From contig NZ_JAAZUI010000019.1 in assembly GCF_012524075.1 (NCBI RefSeq), positions 1 through 64,000 of the forward strand: DNA of 64,000 bases, read 5' to 3'. Origin of the DNA: Lutibacter sp. B1 (GTDB lineage Bacteria > Bacteroidota > Bacteroidia > Flavobacteriales > Flavobacteriaceae). Positions 26,260 to 36,469 of this stretch are shown in pieces. Position 1 is the first letter of the stretch. Each line of letters starts with the position of its first letter. The position numbers and the translations under genes are program-made. The notes under the pieces are model-generated. The model ran no database searches and was not told where the DNA came from. It was given only the letters and a program-made list of their open reading frames with translations.

Positions 26260-27606
26260 ATGAAAATAATTATTGCTGGTGCAGGAGATGTTGGTTTTCA
26301 TTTAGCTAAACTGCTTTCTTTTGAATCTCAAGATATTTATTTAGTTGATCAGGATACTGAAAGACTTGATTATGCCAGTAACCATATAGATGTAATTACC
26401 CGAAAAGGTGATGCAACGTCAATTAAACTTTTAAAAGAGTTAAATATACAGGATGCTGATATTTTTTTAGCTGTTACAGAATCTCAAAATACTAATTTTA
26501 CTATTGCTGTACTTGCTAAAAAATTAGGAGCAAAAAAAACTATTGCCAGAATATCGAGTCACGAATTTGTTCAAAGTACTGAAATTGATTTTCAAGAAAT
26601 TGGTATTGACAGTATGATTTCTCCGGGTGAACTTGCTGCAGATGAAATTAAAATGTTGCTAAATCAATCTGCTTTTAATGATACCATCCAATTTGAAAAC
26701 GGAACTTTAAATATTTTAGGCAGTACATTAGAATATAATTCCCCTTTAATTAACCTAACAGTTAAAGAAGCTCGGGAACGTTTTTCGGATGTTGAATTTA
26801 TAACTATTGCCATTAAACCTGAAAATAGTGATGAAACAATTATTCCAAGAGGAAAAACAATTTATAGAGCTAATGATCAAATTTATTTTTCTACACCTAG
26901 AGAAAGTATCAAAAAACTTTACAAACTAATGGGTAAAACTCAGTTTGGAGTTAAAGATGTTATGATTTTAGGTGGAAGTAAAATTGGTGTAAAAGCTGCA
27001 AGAAATCTTTGTGATAACAAGTTTAAAATCAAGTTAATTGAAATAGATAAAGAAAGAGCAAAAGAAGTTGCTGAAAAAATACCTAACGCTCTTGTTATTA
27101 AAGGAGATGGTAGAAATGTTGAACTTTTAGAAGAAGAAAATATAGCAGGCATGGATGCCTTTGTTGCTGTTACAGGAAATTCTGAGACTAATATTATGTC
27201 GTGTTTAGTAGCAAAATCTAAAGGTGTTAAAAAAACAATTGCTTTGGTTGAAAATATGGATTATATAAATATTTCTCAAGCTATTGGAGTTGATACTTTA
27301 ATCAATAAAAAACTATTGGCAGCCAGTGCTATTTTTAAACATGTTCGTAAAGGCGAAGTATTAAAACTTGCCAACTTGCATAATGTTGATGCCGAAGTTC
27401 TTGAATTTAGAGTAAAAGAGGGCTCTCCTGTAACTAAAAAAATTGTTAGAGATATTCAATTAACAAAAAAGGCTGTTTTTGGAGGAGTTATTAGAAATGG
27501 TGTAGCCCACATGACTTTTGGTGACTTTCAAATAATGGCCGGTGATAAAGCCGTTGTATTTTGCTTGCCTGAAGCTATTCATAAAGTTGAAAAATTATTT
27601 AACTAA
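26260..27606 (+). CDS. trkA: Trk potassium uptake regulatory subunit TrkA
   Basis: A 448-residue cytoplasmic protein with the duplicated RCK layout of TrkA. The first Rossmann NAD-binding motif is IIIAGAGDVGFHLAKLL (residues 3-19) with LVDQD after strand 2, then a TrkA-C domain (about 140-222). The second Rossmann motif is VMILGGSKIGVKAARNL (about 231-247) with LIEIDKERA, and a second TrkA-C domain closes the protein. It gates the TrkH channel in response to nucleotides. trkH starts three bases after its stop, so they form an operon. Confidence 0.94.
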   Translation: MKIIIAGAGDVGFHLAKLLSFESQDIYLVDQDTERLDYASNHIDVITRKGDATSIKLLKELNIQDADIFLAVTESQNTNFTIAVLAKKLGAKKTIARISSHEFVQSTEIDFQEIGIDSMISPGELAADEIKMLLNQSAFNDTIQFENGTLNILGSTLEYNSPLINLTVKEARERFSDVEFITIAIKPENSDETIIPRGKTIYRANDQIYFSTPRESIKKLYKLMGKTQFGVKDVMILGGSKIGVKAARNLCDNKFKIKLIEIDKERAKEVAEKIPNALVIKGDGRNVELLEEENIAGMDAFVAVTGNSETNIMSCLVAKSKGVKKTIALVENMDYINISQAIGVDTLINKKLLAASAIFKHVRKGEVLKLANLHNVDAEVLEFRVKEGSPVTKKIVRDIQLTKKAVFGGVIRNGVAHMTFGDFQIMAGDKAVVFCLPEAIHKVEKLFN

Positions 27607-27609
27607 TTT

Positions 27610-29109
27610 ATGAAACAGCTTAATTTTAAAATTATCGTAAGTTTTTTAGGCTTAACATCTATCTTAAATGGGTTATTCATGCTAATAGCAGTTCCTTTCA
27701 GCATGTACCATAACGAGCCGGAAAAATGGGGTATTTTAAAAGCTGGTATTACAACTATTATTATTGGTTTTTCACTTTGGTTTTTTAACAGAAATGCAAA
27801 AAAAAATATTGGAAAAAAAGAAGGTTATCTAATTGTAACTTTAGGGTGGCTTATGTTAACTTTAACCGGTACATTGCCTTACACTTTCACAGGAGCTATC
27901 CCAAGTTATACCGATGCTTTTTTTGAAACACTTTCAGGATACTCTACAACAGGGTCTTCTATATTAACTGATATTGAATCCATGCCAAAAGGAATTTTAT
28001 TTTGGCGAAGCGCCACACATTGGATTGGTGGAATGGGTATTATAGTATTAACGGTTGCCATTTTACCACTTTTAGGCATTGGAGGTATGCAACTTTTTAT
28101 GGCTGAAGCGCCCGGTCCTTCGGCTGATAAAATGCATCCTAGAATTACTGAAACAGCAAAAAGACTTTGGTTAATTTATTTTTCTTTGACCTTTACTGAA
28201 TTTTTTCTACTCAAATTTGCAGGAATGTCATGGTTTGATGCTATAAATCATGCAATGGCTACAATGAGTACAGGAGGATTTTCAACCAAAAATGCAAGTA
28301 TTGCTCATTGGAATGATACTCCATTTATACAATACATTATTACTGCTTTTATGTTTGTAGCTGGTACTAATTTCATTCTTACGTATTTTGCATTAAAAGG
28401 CAAAATATATAAAGTATTTAAAAGTGAAGAATTTAGATACTATTTTTTTGGTGTTATAGGGCTAACTATGTTAATGGCTGTTTTAATACTTCATTTTCAA
28501 GACCCAAATTTAGTTACAACCATACATCATCCAAAACCATGGGGAGAAACCGAAAGTGCTTTTAGGCATGCTGCATTTCAAATAACTTCAGTACTAACTA
28601 CAACAGGTTTTGTTACTGCCGATTTTACTATGTGGAACTCATTTGCAACAATGATAATGTTTTCATTATTTTTTATTGGAGGTTCTGCAGGTTCAACTAG
28701 TGGCGGTATTAAAATTGTGAGACATATTGTTATGATTAAAAATAGCTTTTTAGAATTTAAAAAGTTATTACATCCAAATGCTATTATTCCTGTTCGCTAT
28801 GATGGAGGAAGTGTTCCAAAAAATATTGTATATAATATACTTGCTTTCTTTATATTATACATGCTTATATTTATTGTGAGTTCTATTATTTTAACTTTTT
28901 TTGGATTAGATGTTGAATCGGCAATGGGAGCAGTTTCTTCTTCATTAGGAAATATCGGTCCCGCAATTGGTTCTGTTAGCCCTGTCAATAATTTTGCTCA
29001 CCTATCAATACATGCAAAATGGTTTTGTGCATTTTTAATGTTAATTGGCAGATTAGAATTGTTTACTGTTCTCATTCTGTTTACTCCATTTTTTTGGAAG
29101 AAAAATTAA
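27610..29109 (+). CDS. trkH: Trk potassium uptake channel subunit TrkH
   Basis: A 499-residue inner-membrane protein with about ten to twelve transmembrane segments. The selectivity-filter loops of the four M1-P-M2 repeats are visible: FETLSGYSTTGSSI (about 112-125), MATMSTGGFST (about 216-226), ITSVLTTTGFVTADF (about 325-339) and SSLGNIGPAIG (about 446-456). It forms the potassium channel that TrkA regulates. Its stop codon overlaps the stop of the convergent mpl gene by four bases. Confidence 0.95.
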   Translation: MKQLNFKIIVSFLGLTSILNGLFMLIAVPFSMYHNEPEKWGILKAGITTIIIGFSLWFFNRNAKKNIGKKEGYLIVTLGWLMLTLTGTLPYTFTGAIPSYTDAFFETLSGYSTTGSSILTDIESMPKGILFWRSATHWIGGMGIIVLTVAILPLLGIGGMQLFMAEAPGPSADKMHPRITETAKRLWLIYFSLTFTEFFLLKFAGMSWFDAINHAMATMSTGGFSTKNASIAHWNDTPFIQYIITAFMFVAGTNFILTYFALKGKIYKVFKSEEFRYYFFGVIGLTMLMAVLILHFQDPNLVTTIHHPKPWGETESAFRHAAFQITSVLTTTGFVTADFTMWNSFATMIMFSLFFIGGSAGSTSGGIKIVRHIVMIKNSFLEFKKLLHPNAIIPVRYDGGSVPKNIVYNILAFFILYMLIFIVSSIILTFFGLDVESAMGAVSSSLGNIGPAIGSVSPVNNFAHLSIHAKWFCAFLMLIGRLELFTVLILFTPFFWKKN

Positions 29110-30458
29110 ACTAACTCTTTAAATTTATTAAAATCCAAACCACCATAATTTCCTGAACTCATCAACAATAAAACAGTATTATCTAATTTTTGATTGAACA
29201 AAAATTGCTTAAACTTATCAGGATTTGTATAAACTATTAAATCATCACGCTTAAAAGCATTTTTAATTTGTTGTTCTGTAATTTTTTCAAGTCTTTTAAT
29301 CTCCACAGCATCTGGTGAATAAAAAACAACAGCTACATCAGTATTATCTAAAGCTCCTTGATATTCTTTTAAAAAATCTGCATTTAAACTGCTATAAGTA
29401 TGCAATTCTAAACAAGCCAACACATTTCTATCTTTATATTGATTTTTTACAGCATTAGTAGTAGCTGCAACTTTACTAGGTGAGTGCGCAAAATCTTTAA
29501 AAACAACTGTTGATATATTTTCGGCTATTTTTTCTAAACGTTTACTTGCTCCTTTGAATGCAGAAATTGCTTCAAAAAATTCATCTTCATCAACCCCCAT
29601 ATGTTGGCAAATCCACTTTGCTCCTGCTAAATTTTGTAAGTTATGTTTTCCAAAAATTTCTAAAGGCATATCTCCAAAGCTAGTTTCAATAAAAGTTGTG
29701 CCGTCAATTATTTTATAGTTTGGAGCTTTATATGGGTATTTTTTAATTGGATTGTTAGCTTTTTCAACAATATTTTTTACCGTAATATCCTCTTCATTAT
29801 AAACTAAAATGCCGCCATTTGTTATCGATTCAATAAAAATTGAAAACTGCTCCACATAATTTTCAAAGGTTGGAAAAACATTGATATGATCCCAAGCAAT
29901 ACCACTTAATAAAGCAATATTAGGTTTATATAAGTGAAATTTAGGTCGTAAATCAATAGGACTCGACAAATATTCATCTCCTTCCAACACAATAAACTCA
30001 TTTTCTTCAGTTAAATGTACCATAGTATCAAAACCTTCCAATTGTGCTCCAACCATATAATCTACATTAATCCCATGATAATTTAAAACATGTAAAATCA
30101 TAGATGTAATAGTTGTTTTACCATGAGAACCACCAATTACAACACGTGTTTTGTTTTTAGATTGTTCATATAAAAACTCTGGGTAAGAATAAATTTTCAA
30201 TCCTAATTCTTGAGCTCTTAATAATTCAGGGTTATCAGCTTTTGCATGCATTCCTAAAACAACAGCATCAATATTAGAGGTAATATTTTCAGCAAACCAA
30301 CCAAACTCATTAGGTAATAAACCTTTAGCTTTAAGTCTGGATTTTGAAGGTTCAAAAATTGCATCATCACTACCTGTAACAATATATCCCTTCTCGTGTA
30401 GTGCTAAAGCTAAATTATGCATAGCACTTCCTCCAATTGCTATAAAATGTATATTCAT
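29106..30458 (-). CDS. mpl: UDP-MurNAc tripeptide ligase Mpl (peptidoglycan recycling)
   Basis: The start at 30458 (MNIHFIAIGGSAMHNLALAL, 450 residues) is chosen because the Mur ligase Rossmann motif begins there; 32 extra upstream codons have no family match. ATP-binding GGSHGKTTITSM (about 109-120), the LEGDEYLSS segment, the SGIAWDHINVFPT motif and the C-terminal DFAHSPSKVAATTNAVK are diagnostic for Mpl. The enzyme joins recovered L-Ala-gamma-D-Glu-meso-DAP tripeptide to UDP-MurNAc in the cytoplasm. It overlaps the end of trkH tail to tail. Confidence 0.92.
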   Translation of the reverse strand: MNIHFIAIGGSAMHNLALALHEKGYIVTGSDDAIFEPSKSRLKAKGLLPNEFGWFAENITSNIDAVVLGMHAKADNPELLRAQELGLKIYSYPEFLYEQSKNKTRVVIGGSHGKTTITSMILHVLNYHGINVDYMVGAQLEGFDTMVHLTEENEFIVLEGDEYLSSPIDLRPKFHLYKPNIALLSGIAWDHINVFPTFENYVEQFSIFIESITNGGILVYNEEDITVKNIVEKANNPIKKYPYKAPNYKIIDGTTFIETSFGDMPLEIFGKHNLQNLAGAKWICQHMGVDEDEFFEAISAFKGASKRLEKIAENISTVVFKDFAHSPSKVAATTNAVKNQYKDRNVLACLELHTYSSLNADFLKEYQGALDNTDVAVVFYSPDAVEIKRLEKITEQQIKNAFKRDDLIVYTNPDKFKQFLFNQKLDNTVLLLMSSGNYGGLDFNKFKELV

Positions 30459-30666
30459 TCTTAACCAAATTTTAATAAATTCAAATGTAATTAAACTTTT
30501 AAAAAGAACTAAATTGTATTCATTTCTTTTAATAACTCTGTTTAAAAGTTTCATATTTTTAGAATATTATAAAGCTATAAATCATTTTTTTTATCTAAAT
30601 TTAGACTACAGTTAAACCCCTAAACTTTTAAATACTGTAAAAAACAACTAACCAAACTTAATTTCA

Positions 30667-33468
30667 ATGGAAAAAGAAAATTCTTTAACCTTCAAAAAAA
30701 TTATATTTCTTTTCGTAATTTTTTTATTTTTTATCCCTCAATCTATTCACTCTCAATGTACTAATCCTGACCCTACAGGTAATTCTTTTCAAACTTTCTG
30801 TGCAACAGAATATAGTATGATTGGTGATTTAGTTGCTGATGGAGGACAAATAGTATGGTTTGATGCTCCAACTGGAGGAAATCAATATGACACATCAACA
30901 CCGTTAATAGACGGAACAATTTACTATGCCGATGATATTGCAAATAATAATTGCAGTCCTAATAGACTGGCTGTGGAAGTTGCAATTTATGGGGAAGTGC
31001 CTACAAACGTTAACGTATTTGTTGGTATTTGTGCTAATGATGACTCTACTATTGGAGGCTTATCAGCTACCGGTAGTAATATTGAATGGTTCGATGCTCG
31101 AACAGGAGGGAATTTACTTTCGTTATCTGATCCTTTAGAAAACGATACAACTTACTGGGTTCAACAAACTGAAAATGGTTGTACTAGTGATAGACTACCA
31201 ACAACTGTTACCATAATAGATCCTCCTTCTGCAACGGTTGAAGAAGAACAATCATTTTGCTTTCCTCCAAATCCAACAGTAGCTGATTTACAAGCTGCTG
31301 AAACTGATATTTTATGGTATGAAAGTGAAACCTCTACTATTCCTTTAGACTCAGAAACACTTTTGATAAATGGAGAAGATTATTGGGCTGTTCAAACTTC
31401 TTATCCTTGTGAAAGTACAATACGTGTTAAAACAACAGTTACTTTAGAGAAAACACCTTATGCCGGAGAAGACACTTCATATACAGAATGTGAAGTAAAT
31501 TTAGAAACAATAAATTTATTTGATTTATTAGGTGGTACTCCTGATATTGATGGTAGTTGGACTGGACCAAGTGAATTAACCGGTGGTTACTTAGGCACTT
31601 TTGATCCAGATGTAAATATTGAAGGTATTTATACTTATAAAGTTGTAAGCCAATCTGGTTTATGCCCAGAAGATTCTGCTGATGTGACAATAAAAATTAT
31701 TACAGTTCCTCCGCCAACAATTATTACAACTACACAGTCTTTTTGTTTAGATGAATATTTACCAGACTCTCCAACAATAGCTGACTTAATTGGAGGAGAA
31801 AGCATAGCGTGGTATTCTAATCCTTTATCTACAGAACCTTTACCTCTTGATCATGTTTTAGAAAATGAAACAACTTATTGGGCAGCAGCAATTGATCCTA
31901 ATACAGATTGCCAGAGTATTACCAGAGTTAATACATTAGTTTATTTAGATACTGCTCCATACGCCGGTGAAGATGCTTCTTTAACTGAATGTAAAATAGA
32001 CCTAGTTACTACAAATTTGTATGAATTACTTGGTACTGATGCTGATATTACAGGAACTTGGAGTGGGCCAAGCGAATTATCTGGAGGATATTTAGGAACT
32101 TTTGATCCTGAAGTAAACGTTGAAGGAACTTATACTTATACCGTTTCAAGCGAAAATGGAGCTTGTCCTGATGATGTTTCTGAAGTTATAGTTACAATTA
32201 ATGAACCTGAATTTCCGACAGATTTTGTAACCTCTCAAGTATTCTGTACTATAAGTTCTCCAAATCCAACTGTAAATGATTTAGATACTAATGGTGAAAA
32301 TATTATCTGGTATATTAATGAAACTGGTGATGAAAAATATACTGGTGATGAACCGCTTGAAGATGGTAAAGTTTATTGGGCTGCTATTGTGGATTCTGAT
32401 ATGGGATGCGAAAGTAAAACAAGATTAAATGTAACTCCTTCAATAATATCTCCTCAGTTTCCAACTACATTTGAAACCAATAGGTCTTTTTGTGCAAATC
32501 TAAATCCTACAGTTGCAGATTTAAGCACTAGCGGAGATGGTATTATTTGGTATGAAACTGAAACAAGTACTACCCCTTTAGAAAATACTACTTCTTTAAT
32601 TGATGGAGGAGAATATTGGGCTTCTCAAACAGATATAGCTACAGGATGTGAAAGTATTTCCAGATTAATGGTATCCGTAACTTTTTATGATGAAGTTGCT
32701 CCTGTATCTACTGATTCTTCCCAAAATTTTTGTGAATCAAATACTCCAATAGTATCTGATTTACAACCTTCCGGGAGCAATATTAGATGGTATAATTCTG
32801 AAACAGAAACTGAACCTTTAAGTCCAACAGTTCAATTAGAGCAAAAAGAGTACTGGGTTACACAAATAAATACTACAACTGGTTGCGAAAGCTCAACTAG
32901 AGTATCAGTTGACGTAACTATTACAGATCCTGGAACTCCAAGCTTAATTTCTTTAGGAAATGAATTTTGTTTAATTGACCAACCTACAATTAATGATTTA
33001 AATGCAAATGTATCTCCTGTAAACGGTGGTGCAATTATATGGTATAACGCATATCCAGATGGTGACGAATTAAGTTTATCAGAACTATTAATTGATGGAG
33101 AAACATATTACGCTATTGAAAGTGACACTAACGGTTGTTTAAGTATAAATCCACTTTCCGTAACAGTTACTTTAGATGTATGTGACGATTATGATGTTGA
33201 AATTTATGATGGTTTTTCGCCAACAGGTAATGGTACAAACGATACTTTTAAAATTAAATATCTTCGAGAATTATATCCAAATTTTAAGGTTGAATTTTAT
33301 AATCGCTGGGGTAAATCAGTTTACACAGCTAATAGTTCTAAACCCGATTGGAACGGTAGATTAGACGGTGATGGAGTTTTAGTTCCTTCAGGTGTCTATT
33401 ATTTTATAATTCATTTCAATAAAGATAACAAAAAACCAATTCAACGAAGATTATACTTAAGCCGTTAA
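30667..33468 (+). CDS. Gliding-motility-associated adhesin with Ig-like repeats and CHU_C domain
   Basis: A 933-residue secreted protein with a signal peptide ending IHSQ at about residue 33. About eight repeats of 75-80 residues follow, each with the pattern C...PTVADLxxxGxxIxWYxxxxxxPLxxxxxLxDGxxYWA...GCES, as in Ig-like modules associated with CHU_C proteins. Two near-identical AGED modules of about 82 residues (roughly 261-342 and 431-512) are interleaved. The C-terminal 95 residues (YDVEIYDGFSPTGNGTNDTF, then VEFYNRWGKSVY, DWNGRLDGDGVLVPSGVYYF, ending RRLYLSR) are the CHU_C type-B sorting domain for the type IX secretion system. It heads the operon with PorP/SprF and OmpA genes. Confidence 0.9.
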   Translation: MEKENSLTFKKIIFLFVIFLFFIPQSIHSQCTNPDPTGNSFQTFCATEYSMIGDLVADGGQIVWFDAPTGGNQYDTSTPLIDGTIYYADDIANNNCSPNRLAVEVAIYGEVPTNVNVFVGICANDDSTIGGLSATGSNIEWFDARTGGNLLSLSDPLENDTTYWVQQTENGCTSDRLPTTVTIIDPPSATVEEEQSFCFPPNPTVADLQAAETDILWYESETSTIPLDSETLLINGEDYWAVQTSYPCESTIRVKTTVTLEKTPYAGEDTSYTECEVNLETINLFDLLGGTPDIDGSWTGPSELTGGYLGTFDPDVNIEGIYTYKVVSQSGLCPEDSADVTIKIITVPPPTIITTTQSFCLDEYLPDSPTIADLIGGESIAWYSNPLSTEPLPLDHVLENETTYWAAAIDPNTDCQSITRVNTLVYLDTAPYAGEDASLTECKIDLVTTNLYELLGTDADITGTWSGPSELSGGYLGTFDPEVNVEGTYTYTVSSENGACPDDVSEVIVTINEPEFPTDFVTSQVFCTISSPNPTVNDLDTNGENIIWYINETGDEKYTGDEPLEDGKVYWAAIVDSDMGCESKTRLNVTPSIISPQFPTTFETNRSFCANLNPTVADLSTSGDGIIWYETETSTTPLENTTSLIDGGEYWASQTDIATGCESISRLMVSVTFYDEVAPVSTDSSQNFCESNTPIVSDLQPSGSNIRWYNSETETEPLSPTVQLEQKEYWVTQINTTTGCESSTRVSVDVTITDPGTPSLISLGNEFCLIDQPTINDLNANVSPVNGGAIIWYNAYPDGDELSLSELLIDGETYYAIESDTNGCLSINPLSVTVTLDVCDDYDVEIYDGFSPTGNGTNDTFKIKYLRELYPNFKVEFYNRWGKSVYTANSSKPDWNGRLDGDGVLVPSGVYYFIIHFNKDNKKPIQRRLYLSR

Positions 33469-33506
33469 GTTTAGTTTTAAGTAACGTTCCTTTTAAAAGA
33501 TAAAAT

Positions 33507-34442
33507 ATGAAAAAAATAATTTTACTATTTATTACACTTTTTTCAATTACTACATCTTGGGCTCAACAAGATGCCCAATACACACAATACATGTATAATA
33601 TGAGTGTTATAAATCCTGCATATACTACAGATAACATTGGAGTTATAAATTTAGGAGCATTACATAGAACCCAATGGGTTGGTGTAAATGGCTCTCCAAA
33701 ATCTTCAAATATATTTGTTCATACTCCCATAAATGAAAAAATTGAAGTTGGTTTTTCTTTTGTAAATGATGATATTGGTAATGTTGTAAAAGAAAATAAC
33801 CTATACGCAGATTTTGCCTACAAATTAGATTTGGAAGAGTCCGGTAATTTATCATTTGGTCTAAAAACCGGAGTTACTTTTTTTGATGTAAATTTTAATG
33901 ATTTTGTTCTAGAATCAGGCGACGTTTTTACAGATCCTGATTTTGAAGAAAACATCAATAAATCTTTTTTTAATATAGGTGCAGGAGTTTATTATAATAC
34001 TGATAATTATTATATAGGTTTATCAGTACCAAATATTCTAAATGGAGAATACTTGGACAGAAAAAATGGGAAGTACCAAGGCACTGAACAAACACATGTA
34101 TTTTTAACCGGAGGATATGTTTTTGATATAAATGACCTTGTTAAACTTAAACCTGCATTTATGGCAAAAACTGTAGAAGGTGCAGATTTATCAGTTGATA
34201 TAACTGCTAATGTTTTATATAAGGATAGAATAGAATTTGGTATTGGTTATCGCTTTGATGATGCAATAAGCGGATTGGTTAATTTTAGAGCCACTCCCGA
34301 GTTACGTGTTGGCTATGCCTATGACCATACAACTTCAAATCTTGGACCTTTCAGTTCAGGATCACACGAATTATTTATTTTATATGACCTTGATATACTT
34401 AACCTAAACAATGGTTTTGATAAATCTCCAAGATTCTTTTAA
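33507..34442 (+). CDS. PorP/SprF family type IX secretion membrane protein
   Basis: A 311-residue outer-membrane protein with a signal peptide ending SWAQ. The start of the mature protein, QDAQYTQYMYNMSVINPAYT, is the PorP/SprF hallmark. Further strands include HRTQWVGVNGSPKSSNIFVHTPI and LRVGYAYDHTTSNLGPFSSGSHELFILYDL. In Flavobacterium, SprF is needed for secretion of the adhesin SprB that carries a CHU_C type-B domain. The adhesin gene immediately upstream (38 bases) matches that pairing, so this protein is the likely dedicated partner of that adhesin. Confidence 0.93.
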   Translation: MKKIILLFITLFSITTSWAQQDAQYTQYMYNMSVINPAYTTDNIGVINLGALHRTQWVGVNGSPKSSNIFVHTPINEKIEVGFSFVNDDIGNVVKENNLYADFAYKLDLEESGNLSFGLKTGVTFFDVNFNDFVLESGDVFTDPDFEENINKSFFNIGAGVYYNTDNYYIGLSVPNILNGEYLDRKNGKYQGTEQTHVFLTGGYVFDINDLVKLKPAFMAKTVEGADLSVDITANVLYKDRIEFGIGYRFDDAISGLVNFRATPELRVGYAYDHTTSNLGPFSSGSHELFILYDLDILNLNNGFDKSPRFF

Positions 34443-34458
34443 TAAAACAGCATCAAAA

Positions 34459-36354
34459 ATGAAAAAAATACTAACTACTCTATTTATACTAACAATTTCA
34501 ACACAACTTATGGTTGCACAAAATATAAAACGTGCCAATCATTTATTTGAAAAGCGTGCTTATTTAGATGCCGCAGAATTGTTTTTGAATGAAGAAAATA
34601 AAACGCAGGATGTTTATCAAAAACTGGGAGATTGTTATTATTTCAATACAAAAATGAGTGACGCTGCTCAATGGTATAAAATATTACTTACCAAATATGA
34701 AAATGATGTTACTCCAACCTATTACTACAGATATTCTCAAGCTCTAAAAGGAATTAAAAATTTTAGTGAAGCTGACAAATGGTTTAAAAAATACAATTCG
34801 AAAGCACAACTTCTTTCTGATAACGATATTGAGACTTTATCATTTTTTGAGACATTAAACAGTCAAATAAAAATATCTTATACCATCCATAAAGTACCAA
34901 TAAACTCACCTGGTTCAGATTTTGGTGTCTCGTATTATGGTGATAAAATAGTTTTTTCTTCAGCAAGAAACGATGGGAAAAAATATGATTGGAATAACCA
35001 ACCTTATTTAGATTTATATGAAGCTGAAATTATAAATAAAGATTCTGCAAACGTTACTCCTTTTTCAAGTAAAATAAACACAAAAATGCACGAATCCAAC
35101 GCTGTATTTACTAAAGATGGCAAAACCATGTATTTTACTCGTAATAACTATATTGATGGTAAAAAAGGAAAAGATTCCAATAAAATAACCCATTTAAAAA
35201 TTTACAAGGCTCAATTGGTTGATGATAATTGGACAAATATTACTGAGCTTCCTTTTAATAGCAATAACTATTCTGTTGAGCATCCTGCTTTAAGTCCGGA
35301 TGAAAAACAACTTTATTTTGCATCAGACATGCCGGGAAGCATAGGTTCTTTTGACTTATTTGTTGTTGATATTAATACAGATGGAACTTATGGAACTCCT
35401 AAAAATTTAGGATCAAAAATAAATACTGAACTAAGAGAACAGTTCCCTTTTATAAGTAGCAATAACACACTCTATTTTGCCTCTAACGGGCATTTTGGTA
35501 TGGGTGGATTAGATATTTTTAAAAGTGAAATTACTAATGGAACAGTTGCAACACCTGTAAATCTAAGTGACAAAATCAATAGTAATTTAGATGATTTTGC
35601 TTTTGTTATTGATGATAAAACTGAAACCGGATACTTTTCTTCTAATAGAGCCGAAGGTGTTGGAGATGATGACATTTATAGTTTTACTCAAGAAAAAAGC
35701 TACTTTCTAAATGGTATAGTTCAAGATAAAAATACTTTAGAATTATTACCTGATTCAAAAATTTCTTTGTTAGATAAAAATAATAAAACAATTTCTAGTA
35801 TCATAGTAGGTAACGATGCTGCTTATTCATTTGAAATAGAAAAGAATAAAAAATATAAACTTTCCGGTTCTAGAAAATTATATGTACCTAGTGAAATTGA
35901 GTTTACAACTGACCTAAATGGAGACATTAATAAAACATTAAATTTGCAATTAGAACTTTATAAAGATGTTGAAAAAGAAATTGTTGAAGAAAATGGTAAA
36001 ACTCAAATTAAAGCAAACCCAATTTATTTTGACTTTAATAAATGGAATATTAGAAACGATGCTGAGCTTGAGTTAGATAACGTAGTTGCCATTATGAAAA
36101 AATATCCTAAAATGATTATTGAAATTGGCGCACATACCGATTGTTTTGGTAGTGACGATTACAACTTAAAGTTATCAGAAAAAAGAGCTCAATCTGTAAG
36201 AGAATACTTAGTTAGTAAAGGTATTTCTAATAACAATGTAAAATCAGTTGGATATGGAGAAACTCAACCTGTAAACAATTGTGTTAAACCTGGAATGTGT
36301 AAACAGGAAGAATACGATTTAAACAGACGATGCGAATTTGTACTCGTAAACTAA
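34459..36354 (+). CDS. OmpA family protein with TPR and PD40 repeats
   Basis: The start at 34459 (MKKILTTLFILTISTQLMVAQ) gives a clean signal peptide; an ATG 16 codons earlier lies inside the porP/sprF gene. The 631-residue protein has TPR-like helices (about 20-120), a WD40-like PD40 propeller (AVFTKDGKTMYFTRN, PALSPDEKQLYFASDMPGSIGSFDLF, FISSNNTLYFASNGHFGMGGLDIF, GYFSSNRAEGVGDDDIY), a small carboxypeptidase-like domain and a C-terminal OmpA peptidoglycan-binding domain (IYFDFNKWNI, IEIGAHTDCFGSDDYNLKLSEKRAQSV). The layout resembles PorE of the type IX system. It follows sprF at 16 bases and completes the adhesin operon. Confidence 0.9.
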   Translation: MKKILTTLFILTISTQLMVAQNIKRANHLFEKRAYLDAAELFLNEENKTQDVYQKLGDCYYFNTKMSDAAQWYKILLTKYENDVTPTYYYRYSQALKGIKNFSEADKWFKKYNSKAQLLSDNDIETLSFFETLNSQIKISYTIHKVPINSPGSDFGVSYYGDKIVFSSARNDGKKYDWNNQPYLDLYEAEIINKDSANVTPFSSKINTKMHESNAVFTKDGKTMYFTRNNYIDGKKGKDSNKITHLKIYKAQLVDDNWTNITELPFNSNNYSVEHPALSPDEKQLYFASDMPGSIGSFDLFVVDINTDGTYGTPKNLGSKINTELREQFPFISSNNTLYFASNGHFGMGGLDIFKSEITNGTVATPVNLSDKINSNLDDFAFVIDDKTETGYFSSNRAEGVGDDDIYSFTQEKSYFLNGIVQDKNTLELLPDSKISLLDKNNKTISSIIVGNDAAYSFEIEKNKKYKLSGSRKLYVPSEIEFTTDLNGDINKTLNLQLELYKDVEKEIVEENGKTQIKANPIYFDFNKWNIRNDAELELDNVVAIMKKYPKMIIEIGAHTDCFGSDDYNLKLSEKRAQSVREYLVSKGISNNNVKSVGYGETQPVNNCVKPGMCKQEEYDLNRRCEFVLVN

Positions 36355-36362
36355 TTTATACT

Positions 36363-36389
36363 AAAAGCCGCTATAAAGCGGCTTTTTTA
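36363..36389 (+). terminator. Intrinsic terminator of the adhesin operon
   Basis: AAAAGCCGCT (36363-36372) pairs with AGCGGCTTTT (36377-36386) around ATAA and is followed by Ts, nine bases after the OmpA-family stop codon. Confidence 0.92.
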
Positions 36390-36469
36390 TTTTAACTAAG
36401 CATATTTTAAACCAATCATTTAAATTTAGGTATAACTTTTGCTACATTTATATATCAAATCCTATATAA

